Source of the DNA: Lachnospiraceae bacterium
GTDB lineage: Bacteria > Bacillota > Clostridia > Lachnospirales > Lachnospiraceae
Length of the DNA stretch: 64,000 nucleotides
Direction of reading: 5' to 3'
Assembly: GCA_024403455.1 (NCBI GenBank)
Contig: JAKSRR010000016.1
Coordinates: forward strand, 1 to 64,000
In this document: positions 16,856 to 25,151 of the stretch, one piece after another
Layout of the letters: each line of letters starts with the position of its first letter
How positions within the stretch are numbered: position 1 is the stretch's first letter
Translations under genes and position numbers: made by a program
The notes under the pieces: model-generated
Seen by the model: only the letters and a program-made list of their open reading frames with translations
The model's database searches: none
What the model was told of the DNA's origin: nothing

Positions 16856-17131
16856 TCACATCAATTTAACTTGTAGCGCATTCCATAATTGGTCGTAATC
16901 TCTTCCGCTTAATTTAACCTCCGAATTCAATCTTGAAAGCATTCGATACGCATTTGTTTCTGACACTTCTTGTGTACTGTGTGATGTAACTCCCAGTCGA
17001 TTTCCGGTTCCCCAATCTTCTTCCCATGTAACAATCTCAGCCACATATCCCTGGGAACCATCATTCTCAAATACTTCAATATGATATCCTTCTGTATCAT
17101 TTTGTACGCTGCAAATTAATCTTTTACTCAT
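16856..17131 (-). CDS. Small hypothetical protein
   Basis: A 91-residue soluble protein, beginning MSKRLICSVQNDTEGYHIEV, with GGGAGACAAAA before ATG 17131. The frame remains open further upstream to 17212, but that part overlaps the end of the membrane-protein gene and has no RBS. The sequence contains two Trp-rich beta-like segments (AEIVTWEEDWGTG). No family recognised. It follows the membrane protein gene 17163-17735 with a 31-bp gap and is probably cotranscribed. Confidence 0.6.
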   Translation of the reverse strand: MSKRLICSVQNDTEGYHIEVFENDGSQGYVAEIVTWEEDWGTGNRLGVTSHSTQEVSETNAYRMLSRLNSEVKLSGRDYDQLWNALQVKLM

Positions 17132-17162
17132 TTTTGTCTCCCAATATACAGACCAATAACTA

Positions 17163-17735
17163 TTAAGAAATATGCGCATGTGCAATAGAACTGTGAATAG
17201 CAATAGCAACAATCACATCAATGATTGTAACTATTAGTCCAAACGTCAGCAGTTTCTTTATCCCTTGGTTGGTTGATAATGCCCTTGGATTTCCTATAGG
17301 AGAATGCAAATACTGCACCTGACCAAGTGGATGCTTCACCGCGCAGTCTGCCACTTTTTCTGGTGGAAACTTAAACTGTACAGCTTCACCATTTATGTTT
17401 ACGTTATAAATGGGAACTGCACATTCAATCACATTGGGATCCTCTTTTCCTGGCATATAGTCATAGCCTACGCAGACAGCCTGTTTTTTCCCAGATATAT
17501 ACGCCACTAGCAAAATCGGATATACAAGACCAAATGGAACCGTTACAACTAACATCATCAGATGGGCATTATCAATCACAAGACCGATGATGGAAAGAAC
17601 GGGAAGGATAATAAAAGGGATAACTACGCTCAAAAATATCCCCATGTGCTTGCCATATTTTTCCTTTTTTCTGCAGATGGAAATAGTACATCCAACTCCT
17701 AGCAGCAATTCTGCTCCGATTAAGAAATATATCAT
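17163..17735 (-). CDS. Membrane protein, unknown function
   Basis: A 190-residue integral membrane protein. Hydrophobic segments lie at about residues 1-20, 32-54, 60-82 and 165-188. The soluble loop between segments 3 and 4 (residues 85-160, with CVGYDYMPGKEDPNVIECAV and VNINGEAVQFKFPPEK) has the strand-rich look of DUF3592-type loops. Start ATG 17735 directly follows GGAGAGAGG. No partner indicates a role; the two small genes downstream may belong to the same transcript. Confidence 0.65.
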   Translation of the reverse strand: MIYFLIGAELLLGVGCTISICRKKEKYGKHMGIFLSVVIPFIILPVLSIIGLVIDNAHLMMLVVTVPFGLVYPILLVAYISGKKQAVCVGYDYMPGKEDPNVIECAVPIYNVNINGEAVQFKFPPEKVADCAVKHPLGQVQYLHSPIGNPRALSTNQGIKKLLTFGLIVTIIDVIVAIAIHSSIAHAHIS

Positions 17736-17884
17736 CCTCTCTCCAATCCTTTTCTCGCAAGATACCTCAAATGCTATGAAAGCAGCATCTCAGCGCTTTT
17801 ACGGATTTGTTTTTCAGTCACTTCTCAATTAAATTTTACCACTTGTTCCCCGATAATACCTTGTCCGTCCATAAAAACAGCTAT

Positions 17885-18535
17885 TTACCTTCCCATTCCC
17901 TTATGAATCATTTCCATATATTCTGCGTAGGAAATATGTTCACCACCCATACTTTCCAAATGTTCCGTATGAAATTGACAGTCAATGAATACGAAGTTCT
18001 GCTCTTGCAAAAATTCTGCTAATAGAACCAGCGCAATCTTGGAACCATTCTCCTTAAGCGTAAACATACTCTCTCCGAAAAAACACTTTCCAATAGATAC
18101 ACCATAGAGCCCGCCAGCCAGTTCCTGATCCACATATGCCTCCACCGATACAGCTAACTGTTCCTTGTGGAAATGATAATAGGCTTCCTCCATCTCATCC
18201 GTAATCCAGGTACCTTCCTGTTCTCGCAGTACCCGGCACCGATGCATCGTGTCCTTAAAATCCCTATTATATTTGATAGCAATGTCATGTTTACGCATAA
18301 ACTTCTTTAAAGAATGCGATACATGAATGTTCTCTGGTCTTATGATAAATCTTTCCTTCGGACACCACCAAAGATAGGGTTCCCCTGGATTAAACCAAGG
18401 AAAAATACCATTTGTGTATGCAAGAAATAATCTTTCCACCGATAAATCACCACCGATAGCAAGAAGGCCATCCTCTTCGGCAAGAGATGGATTAGGAAAA
18501 TAAATTTTATCTTTTTCCAATTGAAATACTGGCAT
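17885..18535 (-). CDS. aat: Leucyl/phenylalanyl-tRNA-protein transferase
   Basis: A 216-residue Aat. It attaches Leu or Phe from aminoacyl-tRNA to N-terminal Lys or Arg of proteins, making N-degrons. Family signatures are IYFPNPSLAEEDGLLAIGGD near the start, NGIFPWFNPGEPYLWWCPKERF, and GLYGVSIGKCFFGESMF plus FIDCQFHTEHLESMGGEHIS. Length and order match the family. ATG 18535 aligns with known N-termini better than the open frame eight codons upstream. No ClpS gene is in view, although ClpC and a ClpP are elsewhere in the window. Aat is less usual in Firmicutes than in Proteobacteria. Confidence 0.95.
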   Translation of the reverse strand: MPVFQLEKDKIYFPNPSLAEEDGLLAIGGDLSVERLFLAYTNGIFPWFNPGEPYLWWCPKERFIIRPENIHVSHSLKKFMRKHDIAIKYNRDFKDTMHRCRVLREQEGTWITDEMEEAYYHFHKEQLAVSVEAYVDQELAGGLYGVSIGKCFFGESMFTLKENGSKIALVLLAEFLQEQNFVFIDCQFHTEHLESMGGEHISYAEYMEMIHKGMGR

Positions 18536-18577
18536 AACTAATTTCTCTTTCGCAATCATACGCTGTTATTAAAATGC

Positions 18578-18600
18578 AAAAGCACCTAAACAGGTGCTTT
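18578..18600 (-). terminator. Hairpin after NERD gene
   Basis: AAAGCACCT and AGGTGCTTT form a nine-base stem with a four-base loop, followed on the minus strand by TTGCATTTT. It is 29 bp after the NERD gene stop and before aat. Confidence 0.65.
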
Positions 18601-18628
18601 ATGAGCCGTACATCATAGACCTAACTCT

Positions 18629-19315
18629 TCACTTCATAGTAAACTTGCATTTGGGGTAGTTACTACATCCTCGAAACTTTCCGTAGGGTCCCTGCCTTTC
18701 AATCAATTTCCCACTACATTCAGGGCATATCCCTTCCCTTACTTTAAATTCTTTTAATATTTTCTCACTCTTTACTAGTTCTACATGTTTTACTTTGTTT
18801 ACTAGATTACTTTTTTGTTTTCCCGCAGTAATTGTATTCACAATCTCATGCACCTGATCGATTGTAAATACTTCCTTTTGGTACTTCCTAATAGTTGAGA
18901 GTAATTGTTCAATACGTATTGTCGGCTGCGTTGCCGTGATATTCGTCGCCTGTGTTCCTATAAAAACCACCATAGAGATAAATCTGTCGTTGGGAAGTTT
19001 CAGTAGTTCCTGTAACGTCACAATATGACCAAAGTTCTGCCTATGTGGATTCTTGAAAAAGTATTTTTTACCATATATACTTTGACACCACTCCTCGCGC
19101 TGTTCATCTCCAATAATTATTCCTTTATAATTCTTAGCTTCAATAACAAAAATTCCATAAATAGAAACAAGAACATGATCTATTTGCACAGACTTCTTTG
19201 GTGTCAAAATCAACACATCATTGATAAGAACATAACGCTCTTTATCTAACTGTTTTAAGAGTCCCGATATTCTTATTTCCCCAACCGTTCCCTTAACCGA
19301 TGAATATATTGACAT
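18629..19315 (-). CDS. NERD-domain nuclease-related protein with Zn ribbon
   Basis: A 228-residue protein. Residues 1-120 form a NERD domain (nuclease-related, PD-(D/E)XK-like): GTVGEIRISGLL, then DHVLVSIYGIFVIEAKNYKG with the Asp and Glu-Ala-Lys, and HRQNFGHIVTLQELLKL. Residues about 195-228 are a topoisomerase I-type zinc finger, with cysteines in ICPECSGKL and CSNYPKCKF. Both parts point to DNA. It follows the iteron-controlled ATPase gene by 57 bp in the same direction, which suggests a two-gene unit. The arrangement parallels the ATPase/PD-(D/E)XK operon at 49085-52537. Confidence 0.9.
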   Translation of the reverse strand: MSIYSSVKGTVGEIRISGLLKQLDKERYVLINDVLILTPKKSVQIDHVLVSIYGIFVIEAKNYKGIIIGDEQREEWCQSIYGKKYFFKNPHRQNFGHIVTLQELLKLPNDRFISMVVFIGTQATNITATQPTIRIEQLLSTIRKYQKEVFTIDQVHEIVNTITAGKQKSNLVNKVKHVELVKSEKILKEFKVREGICPECSGKLIERQGPYGKFRGCSNYPKCKFTMK

Positions 19316-19372
19316 TCATTTTCTCCATAGATAAGGCTGTGACTTCACTAATCCATGAGCAATAATTTCTAC

Positions 19373-20416
19373 TCATCTTTCCACCTGATACTGTACGTAG
19401 TTTTCAAATCTCGGTAAGCGCATTCGCAAAACGCCACGCGTAGAAACATCAAGGATGCCTTTATCTCTAAGCCTACTTCTATACTGAGAAAACTCATTTT
19501 TCTTTTTCTTACTTTTTTCTAATAACTCACTGACATCCATCGAGCTCCGATTCGCCATAAGTGATAAATACCACTGATCCGTTTTGGATAATTCTGACCA
19601 GATTTTGTCATAGACATATTTAGCCAACGCCATATCATACTGCGCAATAACTTCTTCGGTTAGTTTCTTCTCATCGCTCTCCCATACATATTTCCCAAGT
19701 ACTTGATACGCAAACGGATAACCCTTTGTAGCTAATGCAAGTTCCATAGCATCATCATCTGAAATATTGAATATTTTTTTATAATTCATTTTTACAAGAG
19801 TGATATTCAATGGTTCCATCTCATATTTAGGCGCCCTATATAAAAAAGTCAGTGTTTCCTCATTTTCAAGATTATGAACATTTTCGTATAATCCGGCCAT
19901 TAAGAGATATATTGGTAGTTCCTGTCTTATCATTATTTGAAAGGTACTAACAAGCTGTTTCATGTAGTTATTATTTGTAACCTCATCTACAGAAACCAAT
20001 AACTTTCTATTACTTTTCTTAACCTCTTTCAATATAATTTCCAAAGCTGACTCAATATCTGCTATAGGAGGCTTCTTTTCTACTGCCACTCCTATCCCAA
20101 ATCCCGTAAGATTCAAATTCGCCTGTGCAAATTTCCTAACAAATTCATCTCTATCATATAGCTTTGCCACCAAACTCTGTAACATATCCCGTTCTGTACT
20201 CAGGTCAACGACAATCCACTTTTTGTCTTCTTTCAGCTGTTTTTCTATGGCTGTCATCGTAACAGTCTTTCCTGACCCTCTTATGCCAGTCAGCATAAAA
20301 CAAGAGTTCTGAACAATATCTGCGTTCATCTCATCAACGATTTCTTCTATAATCAATTGTCTTTCGATATACTGATAAGGAACAATCCCAAAGTTAATTG
20401 CGAAGGGGTTTTTCAT
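19373..20416 (-). CDS. Orc1/Cdc6-like P-loop ATPase with C-terminal winged-helix-like domain
   Basis: A 347-residue AAA-superfamily ATPase. Walker A is GIRGSGKT (residues about 44-51), Walker B is KLLVSVDEVTNNN (about 140), and FLYRAPKYEMEPLN looks like sensor 1 or the lid region. Residues about 275-347 (MDVSELLEKSKKKKNEFSQY, RLRDKGILDVSTRGVLRM) look like a winged helix, as in Orc1/Cdc6-type proteins. It is clearly paralogous to 51500-52537 (shared NPF/NPY start, GIRGSGKT/GVRGSGKT, YLLM-GLYEN, FLYRAPK). Three pairs of repeats (20418-20493) start two bases before the ATG; the first contains the AGGAG ribosome site. A NERD nuclease gene follows. Confidence 0.85.
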   Translation of the reverse strand: MKNPFAINFGIVPYQYIERQLIIEEIVDEMNADIVQNSCFMLTGIRGSGKTVTMTAIEKQLKEDKKWIVVDLSTERDMLQSLVAKLYDRDEFVRKFAQANLNLTGFGIGVAVEKKPPIADIESALEIILKEVKKSNRKLLVSVDEVTNNNYMKQLVSTFQIMIRQELPIYLLMAGLYENVHNLENEETLTFLYRAPKYEMEPLNITLVKMNYKKIFNISDDDAMELALATKGYPFAYQVLGKYVWESDEKKLTEEVIAQYDMALAKYVYDKIWSELSKTDQWYLSLMANRSSMDVSELLEKSKKKKNEFSQYRSRLRDKGILDVSTRGVLRMRLPRFENYVQYQVER

Positions 20417-20417
20417 T

Positions 20418-20493
20418 TATATACTCCTATATACTTTGTTTTATTTTATATACTCCTATATACTTTGTTTTATTTTATATACTCCTATATACT
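20418..20493 (-). repeat. 29-bp iteron array of ATPase gene
   Basis: The 8-mer TATATACT occurs six times, at 20418, 20428, 20447, 20457, 20476 and 20486. The pattern is 8 bp, 2-bp spacer CC, 8 bp, 11-bp linker, so each pair repeats every 29 bp. On the coding strand the spacer supplies AGGAG, so the first unit also carries the ribosome binding site. The array fills most of the 102 bp between the ATPase start and the next gene. Candidate operator for the ATPase itself. Confidence 0.85.
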
Positions 20494-20518
20494 TTCGTCA
20501 AGCAGCATCCATTCCCTC

Positions 20519-21754
20519 TTAATAGAAATTTGCGAAGTATGCATCCACCGCTTCAGGTGTGACACTGGTGTATGAAATGGTTACTGCTCCCGACTGATTT
20601 GTTGTAGCAGCTGCATCATATTCGGCAGAAGATACAGCTTGCCCATAGAGAACATAATCATTAAAGTCTACGACACCATCATCTCCCATATATTCACCGG
20701 TTTCATAATCATAAAATTTGACTGACATATAGTGACTTTGTATCCACTCAAACTGTCCACCAGGCAGGCACCTTACTGCACTCTCCCCCGTCCACTGAAC
20801 CTCACCAGCACCTTCATAGTCCGGGTCATCAAACCAGATTACATTATCTTTAATCATGGTTGGCTGGCCATCAAAACCATAGGCATCAAATCCCGTGCCG
20901 TTCCAAATACAAATTTCCGAAAGCATTTTACAGCGCAGTCCTAAAAAGCCATAAATGATTAAATCAAGATCCCCATCCAGGTCCACATCCCATAAAGCAA
21001 ACTCCGCTCCATACATAACGGATCCTGATGCAGAATTAAAACAATCCCACTGTGAATCTCTATTATTCCTCAGGTAATCTGCATAAGCCTTTAAATAGCT
21101 ATAATCCACCTGCTCTGGTATCATTTCTGGTTCTGGAGCCATTGGCATATTTTCATCTTCCCACACAGGCAGTTCTATTTCGTGAGGTGTATCATCAAAG
21201 AAAAATGGAATTACACCTGGCGATATTTTGAGTTTAATATCTTCCATCAGTTCTGGACTCGTTTCCACCAATTGCTGCACATAATCTTCTGCCACCTGAA
21301 TGATTGCCGCAGCTTCTGTCTGCTCATAACCTACTGCCAGAATCTCTATGGCCTTATCTATGAGGCCTATTCCTGCATTTGCCTCTGCGAGGCCAATGTA
21401 AGCATCCACATTCTTTGGATCAATTTCGATGATTTTTTCATAGGTCGCTATAGCCTGCGCATAGTCCATTTCATCCAGATATGCTCTGGCATCTTTCATG
21501 TATCGCTTTGTCTTTGCCTCAGGTCTATTGTAAAGTAGGATTCCTAGAACGATTCCTGCACAAAGAATCACCGACACAATGACCGGTATAATCCACCACT
21601 TCTTTTTCTTTGATTTCTGAGAACTAGACGCCCCCGTTAAAATCATTGACGTTTCCATTTTATTCGCCGAAACTAATGGCTGCACTGCTTGCCCACAGCT
21701 GACGCAAAATTTGGAATCATTATCAATCTGTTTTCCACAATGTTCACAAAACAT
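20519..21754 (-). CDS. Zinc-ribbon membrane protein with TPR and FG-GAP-like region
   Basis: A protein of about 411 residues. Residues 1-20 are a zinc ribbon (FCEHCGKQIDNDSKFCVSCG). One membrane segment follows at about 50-72 (WWIIPVIVSVILCAGIVLGI), then a TPR-like repeat (ARAYLDEMDYAQAIATYEKI) at 85-150. The C-terminal half contains FALWDVDLDGDLDLIIYGFL, a calcium-binding FG-GAP/dockerin-like Asp motif. ATG 21754 was taken instead of an upstream GTG. The TPR part is similar to 39792-40991. The zinc ribbon is probably cytoplasmic and the rest extracellular. Function unknown. Confidence 0.75.
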   Translation of the reverse strand: MFCEHCGKQIDNDSKFCVSCGQAVQPLVSANKMETSMILTGASSSQKSKKKKWWIIPVIVSVILCAGIVLGILLYNRPEAKTKRYMKDARAYLDEMDYAQAIATYEKIIEIDPKNVDAYIGLAEANAGIGLIDKAIEILAVGYEQTEAAAIIQVAEDYVQQLVETSPELMEDIKLKISPGVIPFFFDDTPHEIELPVWEDENMPMAPEPEMIPEQVDYSYLKAYADYLRNNRDSQWDCFNSASGSVMYGAEFALWDVDLDGDLDLIIYGFLGLRCKMLSEICIWNGTGFDAYGFDGQPTMIKDNVIWFDDPDYEGAGEVQWTGESAVRCLPGGQFEWIQSHYMSVKFYDYETGEYMGDDGVVDFNDYVLYGQAVSSAEYDAAATTNQSGAVTISYTSVTPEAVDAYFANFY

Positions 21755-21783
21755 ATCTTCACTCTTTTCTTTCACAAAATCAT

Positions 21784-21809
21784 AAAAAAGACTTCCCCGC
21801 GGAAGTCTT
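21784..21809 (-). terminator. Intrinsic terminator of GGDEF gene
   Basis: AAGACTTCC-CCGC-GGAAGTCTT is followed by TTTTTT on the minus strand, 5 bp after the diguanylate cyclase stop. Confidence 0.85.
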
Positions 21810-21813
21810 CTTT

Positions 21814-23445
21814 CTACCGGGGTAATTCCCCACCCTTTAATTCCCTTTTATTCTCATACATTCGCTCATCTGCCAGTTTAAACAGAGCATCATAATCTTC
21901 TCCATCCGCCGGACAATCTGCAAATCCGCTGGCTACGCACACCTGTGAGACATCATCCTTATCAAGAGGCTGACGCATATGCGACTGGAAGTCTTCCAGA
22001 TACTTTGTGCGCTTTGCATAACTAGCGCCTTCGATAATGATTGCAAACTCATCACCACCGATACGGAAGTAACTATTGTTCGGGAATTCCTTCCAAATTA
22101 AATTCGCTGCTGCCAGAAGAAGTTCATCCCCCTTTTCGTGACCATACTTATCATTGATATACTTCAGATTATTAACATCCAAAACAACCACAGCATACGG
22201 TGTCTGCGTCTTTTTATACTCTTCCTGTAATTGCTCCACATACTGCAGATAAAATGCCTTGTTATAAAATCCCGTTAGGCCATCCTTCTGCGCCATGTTA
22301 TTGATGTAGCTGAGATATTTTCTTGTATTCTCTGCCATTAAGGAAACATTTTCAGTAAGTACCTGTAGTTCGTCCTGGGAATCACATGTGGCACTGGCAT
22401 CCCAGTCTCCATCCGCATAACGTCTTGTTACCGCTGTTAAATCCGCAATAGGATTCGTGATTCGATTAGAAATACGGGCAACAACCATATAGGTGAGAAC
22501 TAGCGCAACGACGATGATAATGACACCTAGGATAATAATAAGATTTCTCTGCTTATAAATTTCTCTACTGTCCGCATAGACGATCAGCTTCATTCCATTT
22601 TGTAAAGTTGCATAGGTAAGGCGCAGATCATGTCCACCTGTCTTACAACTAATCAACTCCTGAGATGTTTCCTCTGCCACCAGTTTTTCACGGAAATCAT
22701 CCGTAATACTATCACGCAGAGCATCACATTCTTTATAGTAAAGAGCATCTACACCTGTGCTGTAAAGACATGCGCCGTCATCTTCGTACAAATCAACCTC
22801 TTCCACAAGCTCAATAAGTCTCTCGAAGTCAACGTCCATACCTACGACACCTAGCAATCGACCATTATCATACATAGGCAATACATATGAAATCATGTTC
22901 GCTTCAAGATTACCATTATAGTAAGTGTCCATCCACATCGGCTCTCCTGCCTCGACCGGAATGTAATACCATCCTACGTACTCTGCCTCACTAGGATCAA
23001 AATCATATAAATCTGTGATCTCATGCTCTTCCATTTTGCCATGGCCAGCACGGACATTAAAAAAGCCCGTCACACCGTTGCCTGTAAGTTCTGGATTGAG
23101 GCGATAGTATACCGTCATACTACCAGCAGTTTTATCAGCAATTTCTGCTGCCAAACGTTTATATTCACTGATAAATGCATCACACTTTTCCGAATCCGCC
23201 AGTTCCTCATAGGAAGGTCTCATTTTTTCTGCCAGAACATACATGTTCTGCACTGCCAGTTCAATGAGCGAAAGCTGTCCATTGATTTTTTGCGACTGCG
23301 CTCGGCAAGCCTCACCTAAAAGACGCTCTGCATTCTTTCTGGAATAATTATTGGTTATAAATATATTCACAAGAATCATAACTACTGATAACACAGCAAT
23401 ACTGATACCAAATAGTCTATGTATTCTTTGTTTAATTGATTTCAT
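21814..23445 (-). CDS. Membrane sensor diguanylate cyclase (GGDEF)
   Basis: A protein of about 543 residues. It has an N-terminal membrane segment (GISIAVLSVVMILVNIFITN), a large extracellular ligand-binding region of CACHE type (about residues 40-300, with LLGVVGMDVDFERLIELVEE near its end), a second membrane segment (IIILGVIIIVVALVLTYMVV), a HAMP domain and a GGDEF domain. The active motif RIGGDEFAIIIEG is intact and the substrate region DGLTGFYNKAF precedes it. It should make cyclic di-GMP from two GTP. ATG 23445 follows GGTGGAGC; the open frame 7 codons upstream lacks an RBS. No effector gene is adjacent. Confidence 0.92.
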   Translation of the reverse strand: MKSIKQRIHRLFGISIAVLSVVMILVNIFITNNYSRKNAERLLGEACRAQSQKINGQLSLIELAVQNMYVLAEKMRPSYEELADSEKCDAFISEYKRLAAEIADKTAGSMTVYYRLNPELTGNGVTGFFNVRAGHGKMEEHEITDLYDFDPSEAEYVGWYYIPVEAGEPMWMDTYYNGNLEANMISYVLPMYDNGRLLGVVGMDVDFERLIELVEEVDLYEDDGACLYSTGVDALYYKECDALRDSITDDFREKLVAEETSQELISCKTGGHDLRLTYATLQNGMKLIVYADSREIYKQRNLIIILGVIIIVVALVLTYMVVARISNRITNPIADLTAVTRRYADGDWDASATCDSQDELQVLTENVSLMAENTRKYLSYINNMAQKDGLTGFYNKAFYLQYVEQLQEEYKKTQTPYAVVVLDVNNLKYINDKYGHEKGDELLLAAANLIWKEFPNNSYFRIGGDEFAIIIEGASYAKRTKYLEDFQSHMRQPLDKDDVSQVCVASGFADCPADGEDYDALFKLADERMYENKRELKGGELPR

Positions 23446-23527
23446 AGCTCCACCTACATACGCCACAGCGATTTTAAGGACGCTTTATGTTAGATTCGCG
23501 ACCGCTTCGCTTGTCGCTCATTATGTT

Positions 23528-23703
23528 AAGATACATAGGGCAAAAGCCTTGAAGACTCGACGAGCTTGCTCATAAGAGTCTGAAAACGGCTTTATGACCC
23601 TCAAAAACATGAGAATGTAGCCATTTTCGCAAGAAAATGTGCGGAATTCGAATGTTTTTAGAGATTTCGAGAGTGCAACGCACGAAGAAATCTCATGTAT
23701 CTT
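23528..23703 (+). ncRNA. Multi-branched structured element, copy 1
   Basis: A 176-bp stretch with almost continuous complementarity. Outer arms AAGATACAT (23528-23536) and ATGTATCTT (23695-23703) close it. Inside are AAAGCC/GGCTTT enclosing AGACTC/GAGTCT and GAGC-TT-GCTC; then CATTTTC-GCAA-GAAAATG with a GNRA loop (23622-23639); then GAGATTTC/GAAATCTC enclosing GTGC-AAC-GCAC. The element at 38993-39149 has the same order of hairpins and shares short segments such as ACATGAG and GCGAATG/CGAATG. A structured RNA or a hairpin-rich MITE are both possible. The plus strand is given by analogy with copy 2. Confidence 0.55.
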
Positions 23704-23708
23704 CCTTT

Positions 23709-23743
23709 TGTATGATAATGTCACCAAGTGACATTATCATACA
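23709..23743. repeat. 16-bp perfect inverted repeat
   Basis: TGTATGATAATGTCAC and GTGACATTATCATACA are perfect 16-bp arms around a 3-bp loop. It lies 38 bp beyond the phosphoesterase gene stop and next to the structured element. There is no T-run, so it is not a good terminator. It could be an operator or the end of a mobile hairpin element. Confidence 0.65.
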
Positions 23744-23781
23744 TTATACACCTTATGTTCTCGGTTCTGATGATTTTCCCG

Positions 23782-24261
23782 TTATAAGTAGTAGTGCTGG
23801 CAAGTCACTTCGCCATTGTCCAACAAAGTCAGTACTGCATAGGAGGGTTTTCGATTGGACTGTCTGGGGCTAGATAGACTTCCTGGATTAACAATCAAAA
23901 TACCATCTTCCTCTTTGCATAATGGCACATGCGTATGTCCGAAGCACACAACGGTTGCCCCATGATCTATGGCAATACTTTTAATCAGGTTAGTACCGGC
24001 ATTAACACCATACACATGCCCATGACTTACAAAAAACTTTCTCCCCTGAAAAACAGGCATAATTTCATCTCGCAGAGTACCATCATAATCACAATTCCCT
24101 GCCACCACATAAAGCGGCAGACCCGTAATACTCTCCACGTCTTCCGGAATACAACAGATATCCCCGCAGTGAATGACGGCATCCAAATCTTTCTCTCGCT
24201 CCATGACCTCATACAGATTGCCCAAATACCGATGGGTATCGCTAATTACTAATATCCTCAC
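23782..24261 (-). CDS. YfcE-type metallophosphoesterase
   Basis: A 159-residue calcineurin-like phosphoesterase of the YfcE/MJ0936 family. Metal ligands are in order: VISDTH, HCGDICCIPEDVE, VAGNCDYDG, FVSHGHVYG and CFGHTHVPL. These enzymes cleave phosphodiesters in a Mn2+/Ni2+-dependent way; the natural substrate is often unknown. Its start overlaps the stop of the YdcF-like lipoprotein gene by one base (position 24261), so they are translationally coupled. It is the last gene of a chain with that gene and the MmcQ-MGMT fusion. Confidence 0.9.
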   Translation of the reverse strand: MRILVISDTHRYLGNLYEVMEREKDLDAVIHCGDICCIPEDVESITGLPLYVVAGNCDYDGTLRDEIMPVFQGRKFFVSHGHVYGVNAGTNLIKSIAIDHGATVVCFGHTHVPLCKEEDGILIVNPGSLSSPRQSNRKPSYAVLTLLDNGEVTCQHYYL

Positions 24262-25151
24262 TATCTTCTGCCCTGCTTTCTATTGTATAGTTCTTTGAGT
24301 TGTTCCCCTTCCGTCTGTCTGGAATATCTGCTATTTCGTCCGGCATCATATCCAACACTTCCAACCACAGACAGATCTGATTTACCATCTAAAATCGCAT
24401 CAGCTGCAAATAATATTGCTCCCAAAGAAACATGATAGTCACTACTAACCATTATTAATTCTTTTACCTCTGGATAGTCTTCCTGCAAAATGTCACAGGA
24501 GAAAAGTGCATTCTCCACCGTTGTTCTTGAGTTATTTTCGATAATAATTCTATCTTCCTCTATACCATGGTCTAAAAGCCATGCCGCCATACAGCCCGCC
24601 TCCGTTGCCAGCGGATTATTCATCGCTGTTCCTCCACCAGTTACTAACACTTTGGCCGAGGGAAGGGCATTTGCACATTCTAGAGCAGTTTGTAAGCGTC
24701 CTACCAGTTCTTCTTTCATGGTTCCATCCGCTTCTAACTGAAATCCCAGAACCACAATACAGCAGTTTTCGCTATCCTCCATAACCTTCACTGTGCTGAC
24801 ATCCTGCACATAGTTTTCCTGATTGCTATGATCCCAAAAGGCAAAAATTCTATCTATCCTTTCCGCCATATCTGCATCCACCGTCTGCAACTGCTGCAGC
24901 AATGCAACATAATGGAGATTTCCACGTTCTTTATCATCTATACATTCTAGAGCCAGTCTATTCGTCTGCTCCCAGATACTTTCTTCCGTATCTTGGTCCT
25001 GTTCTAACCAGCTATTTTCTATCTCTTCCCCATTCGCTAAGTTATCATCTGCACTTTTTTCTTTTGTAGCACATCCTAAAAACATACCGCTGCACAGAAG
25101 CAGCGTTCCTACCATGCCGATAAACCTTCTTTTATGACTCCACCATTCCAT
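24261..25151 (-). CDS. YdcF/DUF218-type lipoprotein
   Basis: A 296-residue protein with a signal peptide and lipobox (LLLCSGMFLGC, Cys at about residue 27). The mature part carries the DUF218/YdcF fold: VVLGFQLEADGTMKEELVGR, KVLVTGGGTAMNNPLATEAG, IIIENNSRTTVENALFS and MVSSDYHVSLGAILFA. YdcF/SanA-type proteins are envelope-related; a binding role for S-adenosylmethionine is reported for one. Here it appears to be anchored on the outside face of the membrane. The start overlaps the upstream MmcQ-MGMT gene end by 20 bp. Confidence 0.85.
   Translation of the reverse strand: MEWWSHKRRFIGMVGTLLLCSGMFLGCATKEKSADDNLANGEEIENSWLEQDQDTEESIWEQTNRLALECIDDKERGNLHYVALLQQLQTVDADMAERIDRIFAFWDHSNQENYVQDVSTVKVMEDSENCCIVVLGFQLEADGTMKEELVGRLQTALECANALPSAKVLVTGGGTAMNNPLATEAGCMAAWLLDHGIEEDRIIIENNSRTTVENALFSCDILQEDYPEVKELIMVSSDYHVSLGAILFAADAILDGKSDLSVVGSVGYDAGRNSRYSRQTEGEQLKELYNRKQGRR

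Noticed and set aside
20418-20493. The repeat array could be read as a CRISPR array
   Set aside because: The 29-bp period matches a CRISPR-like spacing by chance, but linkers are 11 bp and repeated, not unique spacers, and no cas gene is near.
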